This document shows positions 52,676-61,661 of a stretch of 64,000 bases of DNA, piece after piece. The stretch is from positions 1 to 64,000 of the forward strand of contig NZ_JAOXLP010000009.1 in NCBI RefSeq assembly GCF_025791835.1, given 5' to 3'. Made by a program: the position numbers and the translations under genes. Source of the stretch: Roseomonas xinghualingensis (GTDB lineage: Bacteria; Pseudomonadota; Alphaproteobacteria; Acetobacterales; Acetobacteraceae). How positions within the stretch are numbered: position 1 is the stretch's first letter; each line of letters begins with the position of its first letter. The notes beneath the pieces were generated by a model. That model was not told the origin of the DNA. It saw only the letters and a program-made list of their open reading frames with translations, and did not search any database.

Positions 52676-53980
52676 TCAGCGATACAGATCCGCGCGGGTT
52701 GGGGGCAGGCCGCCGGGACCCCGCGCGCGCTTGGAGGCAAGGGTCTGGAAAATGCCGACGCTGCCGCGCTCGAAGGCCAGCGCGCAGCCGGCGAGGTAGA
52801 GCAGCCAGAGGCGGGTGCGGCCGGCGCCGACCTCGCGCTCGGCGGCCTCCCGGTTGGCGTAGAGGCGTTCGGTCCAGAGACGGCAGGTGCGGCCGTAATG
52901 CTCGCGCCAGCCTTCCACGTCATGCACCTCGAAGCCGTGCCGCTCCAGGTTGGTGAGGGAAAGGCCGATATAGTCGAGCTCGCCGCCGGGGAAGATGTAT
53001 TTCGTTAGCGCGGCGAATTCGGGGCGCTTGCGGCGGAAGGTCTTCATGTCCTTCTTCGCCGGGCGGGCGATGGCGTGGTTCAGCAGCAGGCCGCGCGGGC
53101 GCAGCAGGTTCCGCATGTGCTGGAAATAGGCGGCGTGGTTGTCGAGCCCGACATGCTCGAACATGCCGATGGAGGCGATCTTGTCGTATTCGCCGGTGAG
53201 TTCCTTGTAGTCCTTCAGCTCGACCGTCACGCGGTCCTGCAGGCCCAGGCGGGCGATCTTGGCGCGGGCGAAGTCGAGCTGGGCCTGGGAGAGCGTGACG
53301 CCATGGGCGGTGACGCCGTGGTGCTGCGCGGCATGGCAGACCAGCCCGCCCCAGCCGCAGCCGATATCGAGGAAGCGTTCGCCGGGCTGGAGGCGCAGCT
53401 TGCGGCAGATCATCTCCAGCTTGGCGCGCTGGGCCTCCTCCAGGCTGGCATCCCAGTCGGGGAAGTAGGCGCAGGAATAGACCATCTCCGGATCGAGGAA
53501 GAGGCCGTAGAATTCGTTCGACAGGTCGTAGTGGAACTGGATGAGGGGCTTGTTGTCCCGCCCCTGGCTGTCCTTCGCGGCCTCAGCGCCGGAATAGGCG
53601 TGGCTGGCGGTACCACCCTTCGGGGCGCGGAGGAGGAAGGGGAGGAGGGCGCCGAGGACCAGGCGCTTGTCCAGGCGCCTGAGCAGGCCCTTGCGGTTCA
53701 TCTCGCCGCGCCGGGTCGCGAGGTCCAGCAGCGTGCCGCCTTCGAGGGTGATGTCGCCGGCGGCGATCAGCTCGATCAGGGTGGTCAGGCGTGGGCGGCG
53801 GATGGCGCGGGTGAGGGCATCCGGGCTGTTGAGGGCGATGACGAGACCGCCTGAGGGATGGGGGCCGAGGGGGACCAGTTCACCGTTCCAGAGCCGGATT
53901 TCGAGATCGGCGCCGAGTTTCCCGCCGATATGGCTGAAGAGGCGGCGTGCGGCGTCGAGGCGCTTGTCCTGCTCGGGCAT
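52676..53980 (-). CDS. Cyclopropane-fatty-acyl-phospholipid synthase
   Basis: 434 residues. The SAM-binding site is LDIGCGWGGL, and the lipid-binding half shows HYDLSNEFYGLFLDPEMVYSCAYF, the bicarbonate site region ASIGMFEHVGLDNHAAYF and FIFPGGELDYIG-like sequence. The N-terminal 110 residues form the small domain. It adds a methylene bridge to unsaturated phospholipid chains, strengthening membranes against acid and stress. The ATG at 53980 is 52 bases after the histidine kinase stop. It could also be a related SAM-dependent lipid methyltransferase, but the motif set fits CFA best. Confidence 0.9.
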   Translation of the reverse strand: MPEQDKRLDAARRLFSHIGGKLGADLEIRLWNGELVPLGPHPSGGLVIALNSPDALTRAIRRPRLTTLIELIAAGDITLEGGTLLDLATRRGEMNRKGLLRRLDKRLVLGALLPFLLRAPKGGTASHAYSGAEAAKDSQGRDNKPLIQFHYDLSNEFYGLFLDPEMVYSCAYFPDWDASLEEAQRAKLEMICRKLRLQPGERFLDIGCGWGGLVCHAAQHHGVTAHGVTLSQAQLDFARAKIARLGLQDRVTVELKDYKELTGEYDKIASIGMFEHVGLDNHAAYFQHMRNLLRPRGLLLNHAIARPAKKDMKTFRRKRPEFAALTKYIFPGGELDYIGLSLTNLERHGFEVHDVEGWREHYGRTCRLWTERLYANREAAEREVGAGRTRLWLLYLAGCALAFERGSVGIFQTLASKRARGPGGLPPTRADLYR

Positions 53981-54032
53981 CGGCGATTCCACATGGTTCC
54001 GGCAGGAGTGCGGCACGTGGGCGGGTGGTCGG

Positions 54033-55232
54033 TCAACCGGCGGCGGACGGTTCCGGCGGGTGCAGCGGCATGCGGAAGGTGAAGCGCGTCTCTTCCGGGG
54101 TGGAGGCGGCCTCCAGGGTGCCGCCATGCACCCGTGCGATCTCGGAGGCGATGTAGAGGCCCAGGCCGAGGCCCTGTTGGTTCGGGCGGGAAGTGCCGCG
54201 CAGGAAAGGCTGGAACAGGCCTGGAAGCGCCTCGGCCGGGATGGGCTTGCCGGCATTGGCGACCCAGAGCTCGAACTGACCGCCATGCGTGGCCGAGCCG
54301 ACGCTGATCGGCGAGGCGGGGGCACCATGGGTAAGCGCATTGCCGAGCAGGTTGGAGAGGAGCTGTGCCATGCGTGGATGATCGACGGGCACATTCTCGG
54401 TGATGTCGAAGCTCGTCCGGATGATGCGGGTGGGATGGATGGAGCGCAGCTCGTCGATGACATGCTCGAGCATGGGGCGCAGCGGCTGCTGCGCGGTGAC
54501 GTCGAGCTGCAGCCCGTCACCGAGACGGGCGCGTGCGAAATCCATCAGGTTGTGGATCAGGCCGTTCACGCGGAGGAGGCTGGCCTGCATGAGGGCGAGG
54601 ATCTGCTTGCCGCGTTCATCCTGCACGGAGGATTGCAGGAGCTTGGCGCCAGAGGCGATCGCGGCGATGGGGTTGCGCAGGTCATGGCCGAGGACGGCGA
54701 TGAACTGCTCGCGCAGCTCGGCCAGTTCGCGCTGCTCGCGGAGATCCTCGCGCGTGCGCTGGAGTTCCTCGTCGGCGGCGAGGTGGGTGGCGATCAGCTC
54801 GGCGAAGAGCTTGAACATGCCGCGCGTCTCGGGCGTGTCGAGACGGGCCGGGCGCGGATCGATCGCGCAGAGCGTGCCGAAGAAGCGGCCGTCATGCAGG
54901 ATGATGGGAAAGGAGATGTAGCTCTGGAGCTTGTAGATGGCGGGGGTGTGGTGAGTGCACCACTCCGGGGCCTCGGCGACATGGTCGATGACGACCGGCT
55001 CGCGGCTGTCGCGGATCTCGTTGCAGATGGTGGTCTGGATCTGCAGCTCGGCGCCGGGCACCAGGCCGAATTCAAGATTGTCCAGGACCTGGCAGGCGAC
55101 CCAGCGGTCCTCGGTCACGCGGGCGACGGCGGCGAAGCCCATTCCTGTCGTGCGGCAGATGACATCGAGGATGGGGGCGACCGCGTCGATGCGCCCGATC
55201 GCATCGATATCGTTCTGGAAGGGGCTGGTCAT
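54033..55232 (-). CDS. GAF-domain sensor histidine kinase
   Basis: 399 residues, cytosolic. A GAF domain fills about 15-160 (FAAVARVTEDRWVACQVLDN, ICNEIRDSREPVVIDHVAEA, SYISFPIILHDGRFFGTLCA), a short coiled coil at 160-175 and a HisKA domain with the phosphoacceptor in VLGHDLRNPIAAIASGA. The ATPase shows LLSNLLGNALTHGAP and GLGLGLYIASEIARVHGG. The ATG at 55232 is better than a TTG at 55238. No response regulator is adjacent. It precedes the CFA synthase gene by 52 bases and may be in the same transcript. Confidence 0.9.
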   Translation of the reverse strand: MTSPFQNDIDAIGRIDAVAPILDVICRTTGMGFAAVARVTEDRWVACQVLDNLEFGLVPGAELQIQTTICNEIRDSREPVVIDHVAEAPEWCTHHTPAIYKLQSYISFPIILHDGRFFGTLCAIDPRPARLDTPETRGMFKLFAELIATHLAADEELQRTREDLREQRELAELREQFIAVLGHDLRNPIAAIASGAKLLQSSVQDERGKQILALMQASLLRVNGLIHNLMDFARARLGDGLQLDVTAQQPLRPMLEHVIDELRSIHPTRIIRTSFDITENVPVDHPRMAQLLSNLLGNALTHGAPASPISVGSATHGGQFELWVANAGKPIPAEALPGLFQPFLRGTSRPNQQGLGLGLYIASEIARVHGGTLEAASTPEETRFTFRMPLHPPEPSAAG

Positions 55233-55344
55233 CCACAATGGCCCTGGCGGTGGCGTTCTCGATCTATGGGAGATCTCCCTCGCTCCGGCTGCTCGTTCCG
55301 GGGCCGGAGTTTGCCGACCGGGCGCCTTTCGTCCAAGCCCCGTA

Positions 55345-55378
55345 TCGAAAAAGGTCCGGAGGCGGACCTCCGGACCTT
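55345..55378 (-). terminator. Intrinsic terminator of the efp-suhB operon
   Basis: On the minus strand a perfect 12-bp stem (AAGGTCCGGAGG and its complement) with a 4-base loop is followed by TTTTTC. It begins about 7 bases after the suhB stop. Confidence 0.88.
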
Positions 55379-55384
55379 GTCAGC

Positions 55385-56260
55385 TCAAGCCGTGGTCGCA
55401 GCGGCCTCGCCGCCGCCACGGCGGTCCGCGACATAGGCGATCCCCTCCGCCACCGCCTCGCGCAGCTTGCCGTGCAGGAAGGGGTTGCCGGCGACGATGT
55501 TGCCGGTGGCGTAGGGGTCTTCCTCACCGGGGCCGGTGACGTAGCCGCCGGCCTCCTTCACCATGATGATGCCCGCCGCGCAGTCCCAGGGCTTGAGGCC
55601 CAGCTCCCAATAGCCCTCGTAGCGGCCGGCCGCGACCCAGGCGAGGTCGAGGGCGGCCGAGCCGAAGCGGCGGATGCCCGCCACATGCGGCATGAGGCGC
55701 GCGAGGGTGGTACTGAACTCCGCCCGGTGCGGCACCCGGGCGAAGGGGATGCCCGTGGCGAAGAGGGCGGAGTTCATGTCCCGCCGGCCGGAGACGCGAA
55801 GGCGCTTGTCGTTGAGGAAGGCGCCGCGGCCCTTCTCCGCCCAGAAGAGCTCGTCGCTGGCGGGGTTATAGATGACGCCCGCCATGATCTCGGAGCTGTC
55901 CGGGCCGGTGCGCTTCTCGATGCCGACCGAGATGGCCCAGTGCGGGAGGCCGTGCAGGAAGTTGGTGGTGCCGTCGAGTGGATCGACGACCCAGCGCCAC
56001 TCCCAATCAGCCTGCCCGCTCTCACCGCTTTCCTCCATGAGGAAGGCGAAGTTCGGGCGGGCGCGGCGCAGTTCCTCGCGCAGCGTCTCCTCGGCGCGGA
56101 GATCGGCCTGGGAGACGAAGTCGCCCGGGCCCTTGGTGCTGACCTGGAGGTTCTCGACCTCACTGAAGTCGCGCAGCAGGCGTCGCCCGGCTTTGCGGGC
56201 GGCGTTCACCACGACGGTCAGCGCGGGGGAGAGGCGGGCGGAAGGTTGGGCGCCGGACAC
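55385..56260 (-). CDS. Inositol-1-monophosphatase family protein (SuhB-like)
   Basis: 291 residues. Metal-binding motifs of the family are EESG (about residue 77), DPLDGTTNFLHGLPHWAISV and the C-terminal LKPWDCAAGIIMVKEAGG. These bind three magnesium ions in inositol monophosphatase and related lithium-sensitive phosphatases. It may dephosphorylate inositol phosphates, NADP-type or sugar phosphates, or act as the SuhB antitermination partner; sequence cannot decide. It begins 26 bases after the efp stop and ends before a strong terminator, so the pair is an operon. Confidence 0.88.
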   Translation of the reverse strand: MSGAQPSARLSPALTVVVNAARKAGRRLLRDFSEVENLQVSTKGPGDFVSQADLRAEETLREELRRARPNFAFLMEESGESGQADWEWRWVVDPLDGTTNFLHGLPHWAISVGIEKRTGPDSSEIMAGVIYNPASDELFWAEKGRGAFLNDKRLRVSGRRDMNSALFATGIPFARVPHRAEFSTTLARLMPHVAGIRRFGSAALDLAWVAAGRYEGYWELGLKPWDCAAGIIMVKEAGGYVTGPGEEDPYATGNIVAGNPFLHGKLREAVAEGIAYVADRRGGGEAAATTA

Positions 56261-56286
56261 CGGATCAGTCCTTTATTGCTTCGGGC

Positions 56287-56856
56287 TCAGCCCTTGGCCC
56301 GCTCCAGATAGGAGGCGTCCTCGGTGCGGACGACGATCTTCTCGCCGGCGGTGATGAAGGGGGGCACCATGGTCTTCACGCCGTTGGAGAGGATGGCCGG
56401 CTTGTAGGAGGAGGAGGCGGTCTGGCCCTTCACGACGGGGTCGGCCTCGACGATCTCGAGGACCACCGTGTCGGGCAGGTCCATGGAGACGGGCTCACCC
56501 TCGATGAGGCGGACATTGACGGTCATGTTCTCGGCGAGGAAGGGCAGGCGGTCACCGAGGATGTCTTTGGAGACGGTGGTCTGCTCGAAGGTCTCCGGAT
56601 CCATCAGCACGAGGTGGTCGCCCTCGGCATAGGAGAAGGTGAACTCCTTGTCCTCGGTCTGCAGGCGCTCGACGGTGTCGGCGGTGCGCCAGCGCTGGTC
56701 CTTCTTGGCGCCCGTCTTGATGTTGCGCATATCGACCTGGATGATCGCATTCCCCTTGCCGGGGATCATGATGTTCTGCTTCAGGATCGTGTACCGCTGG
56801 CCCTCGAACTCGATGACCATGCCGGCGCGCATCTGATTGGCCTGCATCTTCGCCAT
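56287..56856 (-). CDS. efp: Translation elongation factor P
   Basis: 189 residues, the typical length. Three domains: KOW-like 1-65, OB 66-128 and C-terminal 129-189. The post-translationally modified lysine is K34 in IMIPGKGNAII, matching the E. coli EF-P loop modified with beta-lysine. EF-P enters the ribosomal E site and rescues stalling at polyproline, which matters here because several products in the window carry proline runs. Both modification enzymes, EpmB and EpmA, are encoded 2.6-3.7 kb away. Confidence 0.95.
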   Translation of the reverse strand: MAKMQANQMRAGMVIEFEGQRYTILKQNIMIPGKGNAIIQVDMRNIKTGAKKDQRWRTADTVERLQTEDKEFTFSYAEGDHLVLMDPETFEQTTVSKDILGDRLPFLAENMTVNVRLIEGEPVSMDLPDTVVLEIVEADPVVKGQTASSSYKPAILSNGVKTMVPPFITAGEKIVVRTEDASYLERAKG

Positions 56857-57269
56857 GGCGGGGCGTCCTGTTCGTCGTCTGGATTGGTAAGGATCGGGCG
56901 CGGGCCTTACACGCGGGGTGGCCTGTTGGCAACAACGGGGGTGGCAGGGCGCGGGTGCCGTGCGGCCTCCGCATGCCTTGTAGCGAGCGGGTTATGGAGA
57001 GGCCGCCGGAGCCGGTGGGTGGGTTCTGCCTCTGGGCCGGAGGACCCTGGCGAGGGAAGCCGCGGGCTGTGGCCCGTGCCAGTTCGCGGCTGCGGGCTTG
57101 CTCACAGATTCGAGAGCGCACTTAGTGGGAAAAGCTGTGGGATCGGCCGCGAAATGGAATGCAAGTGTTTGATATATAGCGGATTTGTTTTCCCGCATCC
57201 TGTGGAAAACTCTGTGCGAAACCTGTTCGCGCGGGGCGGCATCCTGGGGACGCCGCCCTGTTCCCGGGA
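56857..57269. other. 414-base gap with an AT-rich island
   Basis: No gene could be supported here. The left part is GC-rich and probably holds the efp promoter. At about 57121-57215 there is an AT-rich stretch with GATATATAG, the arms GGGAAAA and TTTTCCC, and TGTGGAAAA at 57201-57209, which fits the loose DnaA-box pattern. It lies downstream of Bug receptor 4 and upstream of efp. There are too few boxes for an origin. Confidence 0.5.
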
Positions 57270-58259
57270 TTAGTCGGCGTAGCTGTTGGTTGTCTCGATG
57301 ATGGGCTTCCACTTGGCGATATCGGCCGTCCAGAAGCGGCGATGGGCCTCGGGAGTCGCATCCTCCTGGGAGACGGGGGTGGTGCCGATCTCGGCGAAGC
57401 GCTGGACGATGCGGGGGTCGCGCAACGCCGCCTGGAGGGACTGGGTAAGTCGGGTGCTGATGGGGGCGGGGGTGCCCTTGGGCGCGTAGAGGCCATGCCA
57501 GACCGTCACCTCGAAGCCGGGCAGGCCGGCTTCGGCGGTGGTGGGGAGGTCGGGCAGGGTGGCGATACGGCTGCGGGAGGGGGTGGCGAAAACCTTCACC
57601 TGACCGCCGCGGATGTATTCGGTGGTCTGGGTGGTCTGGTCGCAGAGGATGTCCACGCGGCCGCCGAGGATCTCCTGCATGGCCGGGCCGGTGCCGCGGA
57701 AGGGGATGACGGTGGGCTTCACCCCGATGGCATTGGCGAAGAGCGCGCCGCAGAGGGCGGAGGAGGAGCCGATGCCGGCATCGGCCAGGTTGAAGCCATC
57801 CCCCTGCTTCTTCATGTAGGCGATGAGTTCCGTGAGGTTGCCCGCGGGGATGTCCTTGCGGCCGACGATGGTCATCGGCACCTCGGTGACCAGGCCCAGC
57901 GGCTCGAAGCTGTTCACCGGATCATAGGCCAGGCGCCGGTACATGGTGGGGATCACCCCCATGCCGATGTGATGCAGCAGGATGGTGTAGCCATCCGGTC
58001 GGGCCGTCGCGACACGCTGGGCGCCGAGGGTGCCGCCGGCGCCGGTCGTGTTCTCCACCACCACGGGCTGCCCGATCTCGCGCGACATGGTCTCGGCCAG
58101 GAGGCGGCCGACGATGTCGGTGGGGCCGCCCGGGGCGAAGGGGATGACCATGGTGATGGGACGGGTGGGGAAGGCCGCTCCCTGGGCATTGGCGAGGCGC
58201 GGGGCGGCGAAAGCGGCAAGGCTGGCCGCCGCAAGGCTGCGGCGGGTGATCTGGGGCAT
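57270..58259 (-). CDS. Bug/TctC family receptor 4
   Basis: 329 residues from the ATG at 58259, placed 7 bases after GGGAG; 58265 is an alternative. The twin-arginine-like signal is ITRRSLAAASLAAFAAPRLA. Then come TRPITMVIPFAPGGPTDIVG, VVENTTGAGGTLGAQRVATA, IGSSSALCGALFANAIGVKP and IPFRGTGPAMQEILGGRVDI with the CDQTTQTTEYI stretch that marks a different subfamily from receptors 1-3. The ligand is unknown. It is alone, with no permease close by; it is divergent from the manganese catalase gene. Confidence 0.9.
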   Translation of the reverse strand: MPQITRRSLAAASLAAFAAPRLANAQGAAFPTRPITMVIPFAPGGPTDIVGRLLAETMSREIGQPVVVENTTGAGGTLGAQRVATARPDGYTILLHHIGMGVIPTMYRRLAYDPVNSFEPLGLVTEVPMTIVGRKDIPAGNLTELIAYMKKQGDGFNLADAGIGSSSALCGALFANAIGVKPTVIPFRGTGPAMQEILGGRVDILCDQTTQTTEYIRGGQVKVFATPSRSRIATLPDLPTTAEAGLPGFEVTVWHGLYAPKGTPAPISTRLTQSLQAALRDPRIVQRFAEIGTTPVSQEDATPEAHRRFWTADIAKWKPIIETTNSYAD

Positions 58260-58454
58260 GGACATTCTCCCTGCGGCGTCCTGGATGGCGCCATTACGAT
58301 GGAGGAAAGTCTGGACCGGAGGGGCGCTCAAGGGAAAGAGGGGGGCTGGTCCGGCTGCTGCGCCGCTGGGGCGGTGCGCACTCTTTTGTCAGGGGGGAGA
58401 ACCATTTACAGCTTGAGCCGTTTGTGGCGGGCACCCTTCCTGGAGGACCCCCTC

Positions 58455-59381
58455 ATGTTCATGCGCGTCGATAAGCTCCAGGCGGAGCTTCCGGCTCCCA
58501 AGCGGCAGGATCCCAATGCTGCGGCGGCCCTTCAGGAACTGCTGGGCGGCAAGTATGGCGAGATGTCCACCCTCGGGAACTACATGTTCCAGAGCTTCAA
58601 TTTCCGCAGCAAGGACAAGCTGCGGCCCTTCTACAGCCTCGTCGCCAGCATCACGGCGGAGGAGCTGGGGCATGTGGAACTGGTGAGCAACGGCGTGGCC
58701 ATGCTGGCGAATGGGCCGGACATGCCGGGTGCCGATGCCGGTGATGGGGGTGATATCTCCGGTGCGCCTTTCGAGGCGATGAAGGACATTCGTTCCTTCG
58801 CCAGCTTTGCCTCAGGCGGCGGCGGCGCGTTGCCGGTGAACAGCAACTCCATGTCGTGGAACGCGGATATGGTGACGACGACGGGCAACGTCGTCTTCGA
58901 CCTGCTGCATAACTTCCACCTCGAATGCGGCGCACGGCTGCATAAGCTGCGCGTGTATGAGAGCCTGTCCGATCCGACGGGGCGTGAGGTGTGCGGCTAT
59001 CTCCTCGTGCGCGGCTCGGTGCATGCGCATGCCTATGCGCTGGCGCTGAAGCAGATCACGGGCGTGGAGCTGGAGAAGTTCCTGCCGACGCCGAACATTC
59101 CGTTGGCCAAGATCCCCGAGTGCCAGAAATACCTGCAGGAGGGATCGCACCGGCGGCTCTATACCTGGAGCCCGGCGGACTACAAGGAAATCGCCGGGAT
59201 CTGGGGCAATGGTGAGCAGGCGCTTCCGGGCGATCCGCCGGGCGAGCTGATGGTGGTGGATGGCATGCCCGAGGGCGCGAAGATCCATGCGCTGACAGGC
59301 ATCCCCTCGGCCTTCTCACCGGATTACGCGCCCGAGGAGATGTTCGAGATCGCGACGAAGCTCTACCAGAAGTCGCGCTGA
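58455..59381 (+). CDS. Manganese-containing (non-haem) catalase
   Basis: 308 residues. The ferritin-like four-helix core has the ligand segments LLGGKYGEMSTLGNYMFQSF, ITAEELGHVELVSNG, FHLECGARLHKLRVYESLSD and GSVHAHAYALALKQITGVE, which supply the Glu and His residues that bind two manganese ions. It removes H2O2 in the cytoplasm. The start is ATG 58455 (MFMRVDKLQ). A hairpin terminator follows at 59417. Divergent from receptor 4. It could protect against peroxide made by the several oxidases in the window, but no link is shown. Confidence 0.93.
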   Translation: MFMRVDKLQAELPAPKRQDPNAAAALQELLGGKYGEMSTLGNYMFQSFNFRSKDKLRPFYSLVASITAEELGHVELVSNGVAMLANGPDMPGADAGDGGDISGAPFEAMKDIRSFASFASGGGGALPVNSNSMSWNADMVTTTGNVVFDLLHNFHLECGARLHKLRVYESLSDPTGREVCGYLLVRGSVHAHAYALALKQITGVELEKFLPTPNIPLAKIPECQKYLQEGSHRRLYTWSPADYKEIAGIWGNGEQALPGDPPGELMVVDGMPEGAKIHALTGIPSAFSPDYAPEEMFEIATKLYQKSR

Positions 59382-59416
59382 AACTGCCGCGCTGAGGCGC
59401 AGGGACGCGGTTCAGG

Positions 59417-59447
59417 GCCGGCGGGGGAACCCGCCGGCTCTTGTTCA
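59417..59447 (+). terminator. Intrinsic terminator after the catalase gene
   Basis: A perfect 9-bp stem GCCGGCGGG/CCCGCCGGC with a GGAA loop is followed by TCTTGTT. It overlaps the convergent epmB stop codon region. Confidence 0.8.
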
Positions 59448-60512
59448 TTCGGGGGGAAGCTGGTCCGCCTGGAAGTGGCTGCCGCCGAGGGGGCCGCGTA
59501 CCTGCCAGCCATCCTCCCGGCGTTCGGCGAAATCGGGGCCGATCGGGGCCTTTCCCTGGCCTTGCGGCAGGTCGAGCGCATAGGTCGGCCAGGCGAGCCC
59601 GGTGACGCGGCCGCGCAGGGATGCCAACAGGGCGCGGCCTTCGGCGATGGGGACCTCGAAGCGGGCGGTGCCGGGCGCGCGGTCCAGCTGGTGCAGGTAG
59701 TAGGGCTTCACCCGGTTCGCGAGCATGGTGCGGAGCAGGGCTTCCAGGGTCTCCGCCGTGTCGTTCACGCCACGCAGCAGGACGGCCTGGCCGAGCAGCG
59801 CGACGCCGGCGCGGGAGAGGCGGCGCAGCGCGGCGCGGGCATCTTCCGTGAACTCGCGGGCATGGTTGGCATGCAGGCAGAGGAAGAGGGCGGTCCCGGT
59901 GTCCAGCGCCTCGGCGAGTGCATCGGTGATGCGGGCGGGATCGGCGACCGGCACGCGGCTGTGCAGGCGGATGATCTCGATATGCGGCATGGCCGAAAGG
60001 CGGGCCACGATGTGCCGCAGGCGGCGCGGGGAGAGCATCAGCGGGTCGCCGCCCGTGAGGATGGCTTCCCGGACCTGCGGATGGGCGGCGAACCAGTCCA
60101 GGGCCGTGTCGAGTTCGGCTTCGGAAAGCACGCCGCCGGAGGGGCCGACCTGCTCGCGCCGGAAGCAGAAGCGGCAATAGACGGGGCAGGCCAGGAGCGG
60201 CTTGAGCAGGGCGCGATCGGGGTAGCGGTGGACGACGCCCTTCACCGGGCTGTGCGGGTGGTCGGCGATCGGGTCCACCAGTTCCTGGGGGGTGGTTTCC
60301 AGTTCCGCCGTGGTGGGGATGTACTGGGCGGCGATGGGGTCGGCGGGGTCCGCAGGGTCGATCAGCGCGGCCATGGCCGGGGTGACGGAGACGGCATAGC
60401 GGCTCGCCACCGCGCGCAGGCCGGGAAGGGCCTCGGCCGGGATCAGGCCGGCGACCGCCAGAGCGTCCACGTCGCGGAGGGGGCGGGTCGGGGGGAGTGA
60501 GCCGTCGGGCAT
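59445..60512 (-). CDS. epmB: EF-P beta-lysylation enzyme EpmB (lysine 2,3-aminomutase family)
   Basis: 355 residues, the short EpmB size. The radical SAM cluster motif is CPVYCRFCFR (CxxxCxxC), followed by GGDPLMLSP and IRLHSRVPV. It lacks the long C-terminal tail of clostridial KamA. EpmB converts (S)-alpha-lysine to (R)-beta-lysine for attachment to EF-P. The PLP-binding lysine region is FLCLHANHARE to KPYYLHQLDRAPGTARFEVP. Its start is 60 bases from the divergent epmA gene, so the two are probably co-regulated. Confidence 0.9.
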   Translation of the reverse strand: MPDGSLPPTRPLRDVDALAVAGLIPAEALPGLRAVASRYAVSVTPAMAALIDPADPADPIAAQYIPTTAELETTPQELVDPIADHPHSPVKGVVHRYPDRALLKPLLACPVYCRFCFRREQVGPSGGVLSEAELDTALDWFAAHPQVREAILTGGDPLMLSPRRLRHIVARLSAMPHIEIIRLHSRVPVADPARITDALAEALDTGTALFLCLHANHAREFTEDARAALRRLSRAGVALLGQAVLLRGVNDTAETLEALLRTMLANRVKPYYLHQLDRAPGTARFEVPIAEGRALLASLRGRVTGLAWPTYALDLPQGQGKAPIGPDFAERREDGWQVRGPLGGSHFQADQLPPE

Positions 60513-60572
60513 GGCCGGGCTGGTAGCCCTCTTCGGGGGCTTGTGTCACGGACGGCCCTCGTTTCCCGCCGC

Positions 60573-61661
60573 ATGGAGCCGATGCCGGTGCCGCATGACC
60601 CCACCCCCGTTTGGCATCCCGATTCGATGGCGGCCCGATTGCCGGCCCTGCGACGGCGCGGGGAGCTGATCCGCGCGACCCGCGCCTTCTGGGAGGGGCG
60701 GGGCTGCCAGGAGGTGGAAACGCCCTGCCTGGTGCCGGTTCCGGGGATGGAGGTGCATCTGCATGCCTTCCGCTCCCGCTTCGAGCCGCATCTGGGGCGC
60801 GGAGAAGGCCAGGATCTGTGGCTGCGCACCTCGCCGGAACTGTCGATCAAGCGCCTGCTGGTGGCGGGGGTGGGGGATTGCTTCGAACTGGCCCGGGTGT
60901 GGCGGAACGGCGAGGTTTCGCCGCGGCACGCGCCGGAATTCACCATGCTGGAGGTCTATCTGCTCGGCGCCGGGCTCGGTGGGCTGATGGATGCGGTGGA
61001 GGATTATCTGCGCGCGGTGCTGCCCCCGCTGGTGTCCCATGCCGGGGTGGCGACAGATCTTTCCCTGCCCTTCGAGCGGGTGACGGTGGCGGAAGCCTTC
61101 CGGCACCATGCCAATGGGATGGATGTGCTGGCCTCGGTGGACCCGGTGACGGCGGAGGGGGATGCGGCGGCGCTGGCGGCCTCGGCACGGGCCGCTGGGT
61201 TGGCGGTGCCGGAGGGGCTGGGCTGGGAGGACCTGTTCTTCCAGCTGATGCTGGAGCATGTGGAGCCGCATCTGGGGCGGGAGCGGGGGAGTTTCCTGAC
61301 CCACTGGCCGGCCCCGCAGGCGGCCCTGGCGCGGCGCGACCCCCATGATCCGCGCGCGGCACTGCGCTTCGAGGTCTTCGCGGCGGGGCTGGAGCTGGGC
61401 AATGCCTTTGACGAGCTCTGCGACCCGGCGGAGCAGCGGGCGCGCTTCGAGCGGGACGTGGCGGAGCGGGAGGCGCTGCATGGCGCGACCCTGGGTGGGA
61501 GCTGGGGCGTGGATGCCGATTTCCTCGCCGCGCTGGAGCAGGGAATGCCGCCCACGGCGGGAATCGCCATGGGCTTCGACCGGCTGGCGATGCTGGCGGC
61601 GGGCGTGCCCGAGCTGGCGGGGGTGAGATGGCTGGGCGGGTGGCCCTATGATTCCCGCTGA
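60573..61661 (+). CDS. epmA: EF-P lysyltransferase EpmA (GenX/PoxA/YjeA)
   Basis: 362 residues from ATG 60573; GTG 60543 and ATG 60582 are alternatives. It resembles a class II lysyl-tRNA synthetase without the anticodon domain. Motif 1 region AFWEGRGCQEVETPCLVPVP, motif 2 CFELARVWRNGEVSPRHAPEF, and motif 3 GIAMGFDRLAMLAAG are all present. It attaches beta-lysine to the conserved lysine of EF-P. Divergent from epmB. The full efp-epmB-epmA set in one 5.4-kb stretch strongly supports beta-lysine as the modification in this organism. Confidence 0.93.
   Translation: MEPMPVPHDPTPVWHPDSMAARLPALRRRGELIRATRAFWEGRGCQEVETPCLVPVPGMEVHLHAFRSRFEPHLGRGEGQDLWLRTSPELSIKRLLVAGVGDCFELARVWRNGEVSPRHAPEFTMLEVYLLGAGLGGLMDAVEDYLRAVLPPLVSHAGVATDLSLPFERVTVAEAFRHHANGMDVLASVDPVTAEGDAAALAASARAAGLAVPEGLGWEDLFFQLMLEHVEPHLGRERGSFLTHWPAPQAALARRDPHDPRAALRFEVFAAGLELGNAFDELCDPAEQRARFERDVAEREALHGATLGGSWGVDADFLAALEQGMPPTAGIAMGFDRLAMLAAGVPELAGVRWLGGWPYDSR

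Noticed and set aside
57121..57215. Replication origin
   Set aside because: Only one loose DnaA-box match was found, and none of the genes usually near an alphaproteobacterial origin are present.
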